DNA of 64,000 bases. It comes from VFMC01 sp040398525 (lineage in GTDB: Bacteria > Actinomycetota > Acidimicrobiia > Acidimicrobiales > Ilumatobacteraceae). Positions within the stretch are counted from its first letter, which is position 1. Each line of letters starts with the position of its first letter. Under the pieces are notes generated by a model. It was given only the letters and a program-made list of their open reading frames with translations. It was not told the DNA's origin and did no database searches. The stretch covers positions 1 to 64,000 of the forward strand of contig JBBATY010000001.1 of assembly GCA_040398525.1 (NCBI GenBank), read 5' to 3'. Positions 50,877 to 60,134 of this stretch are shown piece by piece. A program made the translations under genes and the position numbers.

Positions 50877-51886
50877 TGGCCACCTTCCCACCCGCAACGC
50901 TCGACGACATCGACCTCGACCTGCCCGATCGGCGCGAGGGCAAGGTACGCGTCTCGTACGCGCTGCCGGGTCGACCCCACGAACGGCTCTTCGTCACCAC
51001 CGACCGCCTGTCGGCATTCGACCGGATCATCACCTGTGTGCCGTGCAAAGGTCAGGTCCTGAACCAGCTGTCGGCGTGGTGGTTCGACCAGACCCGACAG
51101 GTCGTGGCCAACCACTTGATCGCCGTCCCCGACCCGGCCGTCAGCGTGGCCCGCGCCGCCCAGCCGCTCCCGGTGGAAGTGGTGGTGCGTGGCTACATCA
51201 CCGGCGTGACCAGCACATCGCTCTGGCAGCGCTACTCGGCCGGAGCGCGCCTCATCGACGGCCACCGGCTTCCCGACGGACTGCGCAAGAACAGCCGCCT
51301 CCCCGAGGCGATCATCACACCGACCACCAAAGCCCATGCCGGCGGACACGACGAGCCGCTCTCGGTCGACGACGTCGTGCGCCGAGAGCTGGTGGATGCC
51401 GATCTGTGGGCCCGCGTCTGCGCCACGGCGCTCGAGCTGTTCGCCCTCGGCCAGCGGGTCGCCGAGCGTTCCGGGTTGATCCTGGCCGACACCAAGTACG
51501 AGTTCGGTCTCGATGCGCACACCGGAGCACTCCTCGTCATCGACGAGCTGCACACGCCCGACTCGTCGCGCTTCTGGCTGCGCGACAGCTACCTCACCCG
51601 GCTCGACTCAGGCGACGAGCCCGAGAGCCTCGACAAAGAGCTCGTGCGCCGGGCCCTGGCCGATCTCGGGTTCCGCGGCGACGGGCCGGTTCCCGATCTC
51701 GGCGCCGATGTGGTGGCCGCCACATCGGCCCGCTACGTCGACATCTACGAGCTGCTCACCGGGGAACGGTTCGTGCCCGCGCGCCAGCCGGCGCAGCAGC
51801 GCATCGCTGCTGCAGTGACCGCGTGGCTCGACGGACATCCCACCATGACTCCCCCCACCTCTGCCGAAGGGCGCTCCAGCCGATGA
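50876..51886 (+). CDS. purC: SAICAR synthetase
   Basis: A 336-residue SAICAR synthase. The substrate motif LILADTKYEFG and the ELHTPDSSRFW segment are diagnostic. Length is nearer the yeast/Gram-negative long form (about 300) than the 240-residue Bacillus form. AGGGGG precedes the ATG, which shares a base with the purQ stop. It makes SAICAR from CAIR and aspartate. No purE or purK lies in this operon. Confidence 0.92.
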   Translation: MATFPPATLDDIDLDLPDRREGKVRVSYALPGRPHERLFVTTDRLSAFDRIITCVPCKGQVLNQLSAWWFDQTRQVVANHLIAVPDPAVSVARAAQPLPVEVVVRGYITGVTSTSLWQRYSAGARLIDGHRLPDGLRKNSRLPEAIITPTTKAHAGGHDEPLSVDDVVRRELVDADLWARVCATALELFALGQRVAERSGLILADTKYEFGLDAHTGALLVIDELHTPDSSRFWLRDSYLTRLDSGDEPESLDKELVRRALADLGFRGDGPVPDLGADVVAATSARYVDIYELLTGERFVPARQPAQQRIAAAVTAWLDGHPTMTPPTSAEGRSSR

Positions 51887-53337
51887 CCGAACTGCCGCTC
51901 CAGCCCATCGCCGACGACGCACCACACGATGAATGCGGCGTGTTCGGCATCTCGACACCTCACGGAGAGGGTGTGGCGCAACTGGCGTTCTTCGGGCTGT
52001 TCGCCCTCCAGCATCGCGGTCAGGAGGCGGCGGGCATCGCCGTCAGCGACGGCAACCGCGCCCGTCTCCACAAAGACGCCGGGCTGGTTTCCACCGTCTT
52101 CACCCCCGAGGCGCTCGCCCCGCTCACCGGCTACCACGCGATCGGCCACACCCGCTACAGCACCACCGGAGCGAACAGTTCGCGCAACGTGCAACCGTTC
52201 CTCGTCGAGACGATGCACGGCCCCCTCGCCGTCGCCCACAACGGCAACTTGGTGAACGCGCCCGTGCTCCGGGAGGAGCTGCTCCAGCGCGGCTTCGGCC
52301 TCACGGCCACGAGCGACACCGAGGTGCTCACCATGATGCTGGCGGCTGCTGGCGGGCGCAGCTGGGAGGAACGCATCGAGCGCACGATGCCAGCCTGGAA
52401 GGGTGCCTACTCGTTGGTCGTGCTCGGCGCCGACCGCGTGGTGGCGGTTCGCGACCCGTGGGGGTTCCGGCCGCTCAGCATCGGACGGCTCCCTCACGGT
52501 GGCCACGCAGTGGCATCGGAGACCTGCGCGTTGACAACACTCGGATGCGTCGACATCAGCGAGGTCGAACCGGGTGAGATCGTCACCCTCCACGGCCACG
52601 AGCTCACCCGCCGCCGAGCGATCACGCCAGCTGCGAGCCCGGCTCGCTGCTCGTTCGAGTTCGTCTACTTCAGCCGACCCGACAGTGTCTGGAACGGGCG
52701 CAACATCCACCACGTCCGCCAACGTCTCGGCGAGGAGCTCGCCCACGAGCACGCCGTCGACGCCGACGTCGTCGTGCCGGTTCCCGACTCATCGATCCCC
52801 GCAGCGATCGGCTACAGCCGGGCCAGTGGCATCGCGTACAACGACGGGCTGATCAAGAACCGATACATCGGGCGCACCTTCATCGAGCCGACCCAAGACC
52901 TGCGCAACCGTGGCGTCGCACTGAAGTTCAACGCGCTGGCCGAGAACCTCGCTGGCCGACGAGTGGTGATGATCGACGACTCGCTAGTGCGAGGGACGAC
53001 GGCAGGACCATTGGTTCGGCTCCTGCGCGATGCCGGCGCGACGGAGGTGCACCTGCGCATCACCTGCCCTCCGATCACCCACCCCTGCCACTTCGGTGTC
53101 GACATGGGCCACGACGACGACCTCATGGCCTCGCGGCTCGCCCTCGACGAGATGCGCACCCTCATCGGCGCCGACACGCTGGGCTTCTTGTCGCTCGAGG
53201 GGATGATGCGGGCAATCACCGATGCAGCTGCTCCGTCGGGAGCCGACGGGTTCTGCAACGCGTGCTTCACCGGTCGGTACCCGATCGAGGTGAGCCTCGC
53301 CCAACCCAAGCTCGGCTTCGAAGGGGTGTTGGCCTGA
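51883..53337 (+). CDS. purF: Amidophosphoribosyltransferase
   Basis: A 484-residue glutamine PRPP amidotransferase, the committed purine step. Cys18 (DECGVFGI), exposed after removal of a short propeptide, is the N-terminal nucleophile. The PRPP motif is RVVMIDDSLVRGTT. Cysteines in ARCSFEF, HPCHFGV and GFCNACFTGRYP mark the 4Fe-4S form found in Bacillus. The ATG overlaps the purC stop. Confidence 0.93.
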   Translation: MTELPLQPIADDAPHDECGVFGISTPHGEGVAQLAFFGLFALQHRGQEAAGIAVSDGNRARLHKDAGLVSTVFTPEALAPLTGYHAIGHTRYSTTGANSSRNVQPFLVETMHGPLAVAHNGNLVNAPVLREELLQRGFGLTATSDTEVLTMMLAAAGGRSWEERIERTMPAWKGAYSLVVLGADRVVAVRDPWGFRPLSIGRLPHGGHAVASETCALTTLGCVDISEVEPGEIVTLHGHELTRRRAITPAASPARCSFEFVYFSRPDSVWNGRNIHHVRQRLGEELAHEHAVDADVVVPVPDSSIPAAIGYSRASGIAYNDGLIKNRYIGRTFIEPTQDLRNRGVALKFNALAENLAGRRVVMIDDSLVRGTTAGPLVRLLRDAGATEVHLRITCPPITHPCHFGVDMGHDDDLMASRLALDEMRTLIGADTLGFLSLEGMMRAITDAAAPSGADGFCNACFTGRYPIEVSLAQPKLGFEGVLA

Positions 53338-55541
53338 TGCACGTCGTGGTCGTTGGCAGCGGCGGCCGCGAGGCGGCGATCGCCCATGCGTGCCGACACC
53401 ACGGGCACGACGTCCGTGTGACGACGGCGTACGACCCACAGCAGGACGGGCCGGTCGATCTGGTCATCGTCGGCCCGGAAACCGCCCTCGCCACAGGAAC
53501 GGCCGACCGCTGCCGCGCGGCGGGGGTGCCGTGCTTCGGCCCGACTGCGGCGCTCGCCCGCCTCGAGTCGTCGAAGGCCCACACCCGCTCGCTCGCCGCT
53601 GAACTGGGGCTCGCCTCGCCCCGTTTCGTGTGCACCTCGTCCGCTGATGAGGCGCTGGCGTGGTGGCGCGAGCTCGGCGCCCCCGTGGTGGTGAAGGCAG
53701 ACGGCCTGGCTGCCGGCAAGGGGGTCGTCGTGCCCTCGACCGACGACGAGACCGAGGAGGCTGTGCGAGCTGCTGCGGCAGCCGGCACGTTCGTCGTCGA
53801 GGAGCGGCTCGTCGGTCCCGAGGTGAGCCTGCTCGCCTTCTGCGACGGCACCACCGCCCGCCCCCTCCCTCTCGCGCAGGATCACAAGCGCATCGGTGAG
53901 GGCGACACCGGGCCGAACACCGGTGGGATGGGCGCGTATGCACCTGCCCCGTGCAGGTACTCGGCCGACGAGCTCACCGCTGCATTCGTCCAGCCCGTGC
54001 TCGACCACCTGCGCAGCCACGGCGAGCACTACGTCGGCATCCTCTACGCCGGGCTGATGCTCACCGCCGACGGGCCGCGCCTGCTCGAGTTCAACTGCCG
54101 CTTCGGCGACCCCGAGGCGCAGGCCCTGCTCCCCCTGCTCGCCAGCGACCTCGCCGAGGTTGCGCTGGCATGCGTGGAGGGCCGACTGGCCGATCACCAC
54201 GTCGCCATCCGTCCCGGAGCGGCCTGCACCGTCGTGGCAGCTGCTGCCGGCTACCCGAGCAGCCCGGAGCTCGGGGCACGCATCACGGGCCTCGACACGG
54301 TGCCCGACCAGCACGCGATCGTCTTCCCAGCCGGTGTGCGCATCGACGCCGACGGGGCTGCGCACGTGAGCGGTGGACGGGTGCTGGCCGTCACCGGGCT
54401 CGGTCCCGACCTCAACACTGCTCGCAACGCTGCCTATGCGGCGATGTCGGGCATCGCCTTCGAGGGCATGCAGGTGAGGCGCGACATCGCCTGGCGCGCC
54501 CCGGCTGCTGGCCTCGGCTCCTACGCCGCCGCAGGTGTCGACATCGACGAGGGCACTCGTGCGGTCGAGGCGATGCGCAGCGCCGTCGAGCGCACCCACG
54601 GCCCAGCGGTGCTGGCCGGTGTCGGTAGCTTCGGTGGGGCGTTCAGTGCAGCCGCGATCAGGTCGATGGACGACCCGGTGCTCGTGGCCAGCACCGACGG
54701 CGTGGGCACGAAGGTCGAGTTGGCGGCACGGCTCGGCCGCTACCACGGGGTCGGTGTCGACATCGTCAACCACTGCATCGACGACGTCCTCGTCCAGGGA
54801 GCCCGACCGCTGTTCTTCCTCGACTACATCGCCTCGAGCCGCCTGCACGCCGAGCGCGTGGCCGAGGTCGTCACCGGGATGGCCGCCGCGTGCGAGCAGG
54901 CCGGCTGCGCGCTGCTCGGCGGCGAGACGGCCGAGATGCCCGGCGTCTACGCCGAGGGGGCATTCGACATCGCCGGCACGCTGATCGGAGTCGTCGAGCG
55001 AAGCGACCTGCTGCCGACGCGCACCGTCGGGCCCGGCGACGTGCTGCTCGGGCTCGCATCGAGCGGCCCGCACACGAACGGCTACTCGTTGCTGCGGCGG
55101 GTGTTCGCGTGGATGCCGATGGACGTGGTCCCACCCGGGTTCAGCGAGCCCCTTGGCGACACGCTGCTCACCCCGCATCGCTCGTACCTCGACGTGCTCA
55201 CCCCCGCACTGGCCTCCGGCCGGGTGAAGGCCCTCGCCCACATCACCGGCGGAGGCCTGCCCGAGAACCTGCCGCGCGTCCTGCCGGCAGGGTGCCGCGC
55301 CGTGGTCGAGCTCGCTTCGTGGCCGGTGCCCCCGCTGTTCGAGCTGGTTCGCTCCGTCGCCACCGAGTTGTCGACAGCCGAGCTCTACCGCACGCTCAAC
55401 ATGGGCATCGGCATGGTGGTGGTGTGCGCCGCCGACGACGTCGCCGAGCTCCGCGGAGCGATCGCCGAGCCGACCTGGGTGATCGGCCGTCTCGAGTCCA
55501 CCGACGACCCGGAGCTCGACCGGATGGTGGAGCTGCGATGA
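53337..55541 (+). CDS. purDM: PurD-PurM fusion (GAR synthetase-AIR synthetase)
   Basis: A 734-residue bifunctional protein in one unbroken frame. Residues 1 to about 388 are GAR synthetase: the ATP-grasp with VVKADGLAAGKGVVV, GPNTGGMGAYAP and EFNCRFGDPEAQ. Residues from about 392 are AIR synthetase: SYAAAGVDIDEGTRAVEAM, GVGTKVELAARLGRY, GCALLGGETAEMPG and ITGGGLPENLPRVLP. Together they catalyse steps 2 and 5 of purine synthesis. A GARS-AIRS order matches eukaryotic proteins (yeast Ade5,7 and the start of vertebrate GART). In most bacteria purD and purM are separate genes. The ATG overlaps the purF stop by one base. Confidence 0.92.
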   Translation: MHVVVVGSGGREAAIAHACRHHGHDVRVTTAYDPQQDGPVDLVIVGPETALATGTADRCRAAGVPCFGPTAALARLESSKAHTRSLAAELGLASPRFVCTSSADEALAWWRELGAPVVVKADGLAAGKGVVVPSTDDETEEAVRAAAAAGTFVVEERLVGPEVSLLAFCDGTTARPLPLAQDHKRIGEGDTGPNTGGMGAYAPAPCRYSADELTAAFVQPVLDHLRSHGEHYVGILYAGLMLTADGPRLLEFNCRFGDPEAQALLPLLASDLAEVALACVEGRLADHHVAIRPGAACTVVAAAAGYPSSPELGARITGLDTVPDQHAIVFPAGVRIDADGAAHVSGGRVLAVTGLGPDLNTARNAAYAAMSGIAFEGMQVRRDIAWRAPAAGLGSYAAAGVDIDEGTRAVEAMRSAVERTHGPAVLAGVGSFGGAFSAAAIRSMDDPVLVASTDGVGTKVELAARLGRYHGVGVDIVNHCIDDVLVQGARPLFFLDYIASSRLHAERVAEVVTGMAAACEQAGCALLGGETAEMPGVYAEGAFDIAGTLIGVVERSDLLPTRTVGPGDVLLGLASSGPHTNGYSLLRRVFAWMPMDVVPPGFSEPLGDTLLTPHRSYLDVLTPALASGRVKALAHITGGGLPENLPRVLPAGCRAVVELASWPVPPLFELVRSVATELSTAELYRTLNMGIGMVVVCAADDVAELRGAIAEPTWVIGRLESTDDPELDRMVELR

Positions 55542-56182
55542 CCACTCGCCTCGCAGTGCTCGCGTCGGGCTCGGGGTCGAACCTGCAGGCAGTGCTCGAC
55601 GCCTGCACCGCCGGGGCCATCGAGGCCGAGGTGGTGCTCGTCGTCTCGGACCGCCCCGGAGCACGAGCACTCGACCGGGCCCGTGCCGCAGGACGTGCTG
55701 CGATCGCCCTCGCAGTCGAACCGGGCGAGCCCCGGCACGCCTACGACCAGCGCCTCGGCGAGGTGGTGCTGGCGAGCGAGCCCGACCTGGTGGTGCTCGC
55801 CGGATGGATGCGGCTGCTCTCGACAACGTTCCTCGACCTCTTCCCAGGACAGGTGCTGAACCTGCACCCGGCACGTCCCGGCGAACTGCCCGGAGTGCGG
55901 GCGATCGAGCGCGCCCACGCCGAGGCCCAGGCCGGGCATCGTTCGCGCACCGGGGTGATGGTCCACCTCGTCCCCGACGAGGGCGTCGACGACGGCCCAC
56001 TGCTCGCCACGGTCGATATCCCCATCCTCCCCGGCGACTCCCTCGACGACCTGGCCGCACGGGTGCACAGCGCCGAGCACCGGTTGCTCGTCGAGGTGCT
56101 CGCCACCTTGTGCGGCCACGACGGACCCACAACATCAGGTCGTCCCTTCCCCACCCCGACACCACAGGAGCACTGCGCATGA
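55538..56182 (+). CDS. purN: GAR transformylase
   Basis: A 214-residue folate-dependent glycinamide ribonucleotide transformylase. Motifs are LASGSGSNLQAVLDA (phosphate binding) and VLNLHPARPGELPG (Asn/His catalytic pair), plus a late Asp in HLVPDEGVDDG. It overlaps purDM by four bases, so GARS, AIRS and GART are adjacent in the same order as in the animal trifunctional protein. Confidence 0.92.
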   Translation: MTTRLAVLASGSGSNLQAVLDACTAGAIEAEVVLVVSDRPGARALDRARAAGRAAIALAVEPGEPRHAYDQRLGEVVLASEPDLVVLAGWMRLLSTTFLDLFPGQVLNLHPARPGELPGVRAIERAHAEAQAGHRSRTGVMVHLVPDEGVDDGPLLATVDIPILPGDSLDDLAARVHSAEHRLLVEVLATLCGHDGPTTSGRPFPTPTPQEHCA

Positions 56183-57669
56183 GCAACGACCGACTGTTCG
56201 ACCGCTTCGAGGCCCTCACCTTCGACGATGTGGTGATCGTGCCCGGCTTCAGCAGCGTCCTGCCCGACACCGCCGACACGTCGGCGACGTTCGCGGCCGA
56301 CATCGAACTGGCGATCCCGCTGGTCTCGGCGGCGATGGACAAGGTCACCGAGGCTCGGATGGCCATCGCGATCGCCCGCGAGGGTGGTATCGGCGTGATC
56401 CACCGCAACCTGGCGATCACCGATCAGGCCGCCGAGGTACAGAAGGTGAAGCGCAGCCAGAGTGGGATGATCACCGATCCGGTCACCCTTCCGGCGACGG
56501 CTGCGCTGCACGACGCCGAGGCGCTGATGAACCGCTTCAAGTTCAGCGGGGTCCCGATCGTCGACGACGCCGGACGGTTGGTCGGCATCCTCACCAACCG
56601 CGACATCCGCTTCTGCGAGCCAGCCGACTTCGATCGGCCGGTCAGCGAGTTCATGACCGCCGCCGGGCTGGTGACGGCCGAGGTCGGCACCACCCTCGAC
56701 GAGGCCAAGGCCATCCTCCAGAAGCATCGGATCGAGAAGCTCCCGCTGGTCGACGCCGACGGCTTCCTGCGCGGGCTGATCACGGTGAAGGACATCCAGA
56801 AGCGCCAGGAGCACCCGAACGCCACCCGCGACCGCGCCGGACGGCTGCGGTGTGCTGCCGCGGTCGGGGTCGGCGACGACCTCGAGCAGCGGGTGGATGC
56901 GCTGGTCGGAATGGGTGTCGACGCCGTGGTCATCGACACCGCGCACGGGCACTCGGCGGGGGTCCTCAAGGCCATCGAACGGATCACCTCGAACTGGCCC
57001 GACCTGCCGGTGGTCGCCGGCAACGTCGTCACCGAGGAAGGCGTCGACGCGCTGCACCGTGCGGGGGCGTCGGCGGTGAAGGTCGGCGTCGGCGCCGGGT
57101 CGATCTGCACGACCAGGGTCGTCAGCGGAGCAGGGATGCCCCAGTTGTCCGCGATCTGGTTCACCACCCGACGCGCCCGCGAGCTCGGCATCCCGGTGAT
57201 CGCCGACGGAGGCGTCACCTACTCGGGCGATGTCGTCAAGGCCATCGCCGCGGGCGCCGAGACCGTGATGCTCGGCTCGTTGCTGGCCGGCACCGACGAG
57301 AGCCCGGGCGAGATGGAGCTGTTCGAGGGCCGCCGCTACAAGACCTACCGCGGCATGGGCTCGATGGGCGCGATGCAGGGTCTCGGCGCCGACCGCTATG
57401 CATCAGGCCAGAGCGCCGTCGGCGCAGCTACCCGCAAACTGGTTCCCGAAGGGGTGGAGGGACGGGTCGCGTACGCGGGTCGTCTGGCCGATGTCGTCTA
57501 CCAGCTCGCCGGCGGTCTGCGCAGCGGCATGGGATATGCGGGGGCCGCCACGCTCGAGGCGCTGCGCACCTCCAGCCGGTTCATGAAGGTGACGACAGCG
57601 GGCCGCGAGGAGAGCCACCCCCACGACGTGACGATCACCAACGAGGCACCGAACTACCAGAGCCGCTGA
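56179..57669 (+). CDS. guaB: IMP dehydrogenase
   Basis: A 496-residue IMP dehydrogenase. The barrel starts with FDDVVIVPGFSSVLP. Two CBS modules interrupt it (about 95-215), and the catalytic Cys is in GAGSICTTRVVSG. The flap ends with ESHPHDVTITNEAP. It commits IMP to GMP synthesis. The ATG overlaps the purN stop. It is the last gene of the purine operon. Confidence 0.94.
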   Translation: MSNDRLFDRFEALTFDDVVIVPGFSSVLPDTADTSATFAADIELAIPLVSAAMDKVTEARMAIAIAREGGIGVIHRNLAITDQAAEVQKVKRSQSGMITDPVTLPATAALHDAEALMNRFKFSGVPIVDDAGRLVGILTNRDIRFCEPADFDRPVSEFMTAAGLVTAEVGTTLDEAKAILQKHRIEKLPLVDADGFLRGLITVKDIQKRQEHPNATRDRAGRLRCAAAVGVGDDLEQRVDALVGMGVDAVVIDTAHGHSAGVLKAIERITSNWPDLPVVAGNVVTEEGVDALHRAGASAVKVGVGAGSICTTRVVSGAGMPQLSAIWFTTRRARELGIPVIADGGVTYSGDVVKAIAAGAETVMLGSLLAGTDESPGEMELFEGRRYKTYRGMGSMGAMQGLGADRYASGQSAVGAATRKLVPEGVEGRVAYAGRLADVVYQLAGGLRSGMGYAGAATLEALRTSSRFMKVTTAGREESHPHDVTITNEAPNYQSR

Positions 57670-57672
57670 GGC

Positions 57673-59112
57673 TCAGGCGAGCTTTTCGACGAACGACTCG
57701 AGCTGGCGCAGGTTGCGGCACTCGAACACGCCGTCGGTGAAGGTGCCGTACTCGCCCACGATCGAGTCACCGGTGTTCCAGTAGCTGCGTGGCTCGGGGT
57801 TCAGCCAGTACACGTGGCGCGCCTTCTGCTTGATCTCCTTCACCACCCAGCTCTGGCTCGCGTGGTAGTTGTTCCGGGCATCGCCGAGCAGCAGCACCGT
57901 CGTCTTCGGCCCGACGTCTTTGCCGTAGCGCTCCCAGAACACCTCGAACGCATGGCCGTAGTCGCTGTGGCCATCGACCCACACCACATCGGCCTCGGTG
58001 TTCACCCGGTGGATGGCCTCTTGGATGTCCTCGGTGGACTTGAAGAACTCAGTCACCTCGTCGATGCCGTCGATGAACACGAACGAGCGGACCTTCGAGA
58101 ACTGGCCCTGGATGGCGTACACCAGCATCAAGGTGAAGCGCGCGAAGGCGGCCACCGAGCCGCTGATATCGGCGACCACCATCAGCTCGGGCTTGGCCGG
58201 CCGCGGGTACTTGAACTTCGGCTCGGCGGGCACGCCGCCGTAGCTCAGCGAGTGGCGGACGGTGTTGCGGAAGTCGAGTGGGCCCTTGCGGCCGTGGCGA
58301 CGCTTGCGCGCCAGCCGCGCTGCGAGCTTGCGCGTCAGCGGGCCGAGGGCCTTGCGCAGGTTCTGCATCTCGTCGCGCGAGGCGTGCATGAACTCGACGT
58401 CCTCGGGCAGCGGCTTGCGGAGGGTCTTGGCCATCGCCTCGGCACCGCGGTCGGCAACCAGACGGCGGCGGATCTCGGCCTCGATCTCCTTCTTGAACTG
58501 CTCGATGCGGTCGCCGTACTCGTCGCGCTCGAGGCGCTCCTCGAGTTGGGTCAGCTCACCGCCGACCTCGTCGCGGCTCGCATCCATCAGCTTGTCGAGC
58601 ATGCTGTCGAGGTCGAGGTTGCGCAGGGTTCGGTACAGGTAGTACGTGCCACCGACCGGGCGTCCCGGCTCCATGCCGGCGAAGCGCTGCACGGCCTGCT
58701 TCGCGAGCGCCCGCATCATCGCCTGGTCGCCGTGGAGCAACGCCTGCATCAACAGGCGCGCCATCTCCTCGGGAGTGAGCGACTCCATCGAGCCACCGGC
58801 GCCGCCGCGGCCCTCTCCCTGGCGCATCTGCTCCTGCATCTCGCGCCACATCTCGTCGAGCTCGCTCTCGTCGCCCGGCTTGATCTTGTACTCCGGGCCG
58901 CGCAAGCTGAAGTAGACCTCGAAGACGGTCTCGAACGAGCGCCAGTGCGCCTGGTTCTTCACCATCGTGGCCCCGAGGGCGTATTTGAACGCCTCGCGAT
59001 CCTCGATCGGGATGTGCTGCACCGCCTCCATGGCGTCGAGGTTCTCCGTGAGCGACACGGGGATCCCTGCGTTGCGCAGTTCGTTGACGAAGCCAGCGAG
59101 CAGATCGAGCAT
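57673..59112 (-). CDS. VWA-domain protein, CoxE-like
   Basis: A 479-residue protein of the CoxE/VWA family. The N-terminal helical part (FVNELRNAGIPVSL, YALGATMVKNQAHW) is followed by a C-terminal von Willebrand A fold with the MIDAS motif DISGSVA. It pairs with the MoxR-type ATPase upstream (13-base gap). Such pairs act in metal-cofactor insertion or enzyme maturation (CoxDE, NorQD types). It ends three bases from guaB. Confidence 0.85.
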   Translation of the reverse strand: MLDLLAGFVNELRNAGIPVSLTENLDAMEAVQHIPIEDREAFKYALGATMVKNQAHWRSFETVFEVYFSLRGPEYKIKPGDESELDEMWREMQEQMRQGEGRGGAGGSMESLTPEEMARLLMQALLHGDQAMMRALAKQAVQRFAGMEPGRPVGGTYYLYRTLRNLDLDSMLDKLMDASRDEVGGELTQLEERLERDEYGDRIEQFKKEIEAEIRRRLVADRGAEAMAKTLRKPLPEDVEFMHASRDEMQNLRKALGPLTRKLAARLARKRRHGRKGPLDFRNTVRHSLSYGGVPAEPKFKYPRPAKPELMVVADISGSVAAFARFTLMLVYAIQGQFSKVRSFVFIDGIDEVTEFFKSTEDIQEAIHRVNTEADVVWVDGHSDYGHAFEVFWERYGKDVGPKTTVLLLGDARNNYHASQSWVVKEIKQKARHVYWLNPEPRSYWNTGDSIVGEYGTFTDGVFECRNLRQLESFVEKLA

Positions 59113-59124
59113 GGCGAGAGCCGA

Positions 59125-59991
59125 CTACTTGTCGACGCTGAGTTCCTTCGCCGCCTTGGCGATGTCGGTCTGGTACTTGAGCAGGATGTGGAGCGTCTCC
59201 TTGGCCTGCTGAGCGTCGATGTTGTCGATGCCGAGCAGCACCAACGTGCGCGCCCAGTCGATGGTCTCGGAGACCGACGGAGCCTTCTTCAGGTCGAGCT
59301 GACGGATGCTGCGCACGATGCGGGCGACCTGGTCGGCGAGATGGCCACTGATGCCCGGCACCTTCGTGAGCACGATCTCCTTCTCGCGATCCATGTCGGG
59401 GTAGTCGACGTGGAGGAACAGGCAGCGGCGCTTGAGGGCCTCGCTCAGCTCGCGGGTGTTGTTCGAGGTGAGGAACACGAGCGGGATCTGCTTGGCGGTG
59501 ATGGTGCCCAGCTCGGGGATGCTCACCTGGTACTCCGACAGGATCTCGAGCAGCAGCGCCTCGGTCTCGACCTCGACGCGATCGACCTCGTCGATGAGCA
59601 GCACCACCGGGTCGTCGGCGCTGATCGCCTCGAGCAGGGGGCGGGTGAGCAGGAACTCGTCGCTGAAGATGTCGTCGTGGACTTCACTCCACGAGTCGCT
59701 GTTCTTGTCGGCCTGGATCCGCAGCAGCTGCTTCTTGTAGTTCCACTCGTAGAGCGCCTTCGACTCGTCGAGGCCCTCGTAGCACTGCAGACGGATCAGC
59801 CGAGCGCCGAGCATCTCGGCGGTCGACTTGGCGAGCTGCGTCTTGCCCGTGCCAGCCGGGCCCTCGACGAGGATCGGCTTGCCGAGGCGGTCGGCGAGGA
59901 ACACGACGCCGGCGATGCCCTCGTCGGCCAGGTAGTTGACGCCCTTGAGTCCCTCACGGACCTCCGGGACGCTCTGGAAGCGGTCACCCAT
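59125..59991 (-). CDS. MoxR-family AAA+ ATPase
   Basis: A 288-residue AAA+ ATPase. Walker A is VEGPAGTGKTQLA, Walker B is VVLLIDEVDRVE and sensor 1 is VFLTSNNTRELSEAL. It should act with the downstream VWA protein to remodel or load a metalloenzyme. No obvious client enzyme is adjacent. The molybdenum hydroxylase at 5976-9654 is a possible but distant client. Confidence 0.88.
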   Translation of the reverse strand: MGDRFQSVPEVREGLKGVNYLADEGIAGVVFLADRLGKPILVEGPAGTGKTQLAKSTAEMLGARLIRLQCYEGLDESKALYEWNYKKQLLRIQADKNSDSWSEVHDDIFSDEFLLTRPLLEAISADDPVVLLIDEVDRVEVETEALLLEILSEYQVSIPELGTITAKQIPLVFLTSNNTRELSEALKRRCLFLHVDYPDMDREKEIVLTKVPGISGHLADQVARIVRSIRQLDLKKAPSVSETIDWARTLVLLGIDNIDAQQAKETLHILLKYQTDIAKAAKELSVDK

Positions 59992-60134
59992 GGCCGGCAC
60001 CCTATCCCCCGACTTGACCAACGGGTCAATCGAACGCCCAGGCCGTCCGATGCACCGGGGCACCCCGCCCAGCGGCGACGCGCCGCCTAGTGTTGGCGCG
60101 TGCCGAGCGTGACCGACCCGGAGCGGGCGGCTGC

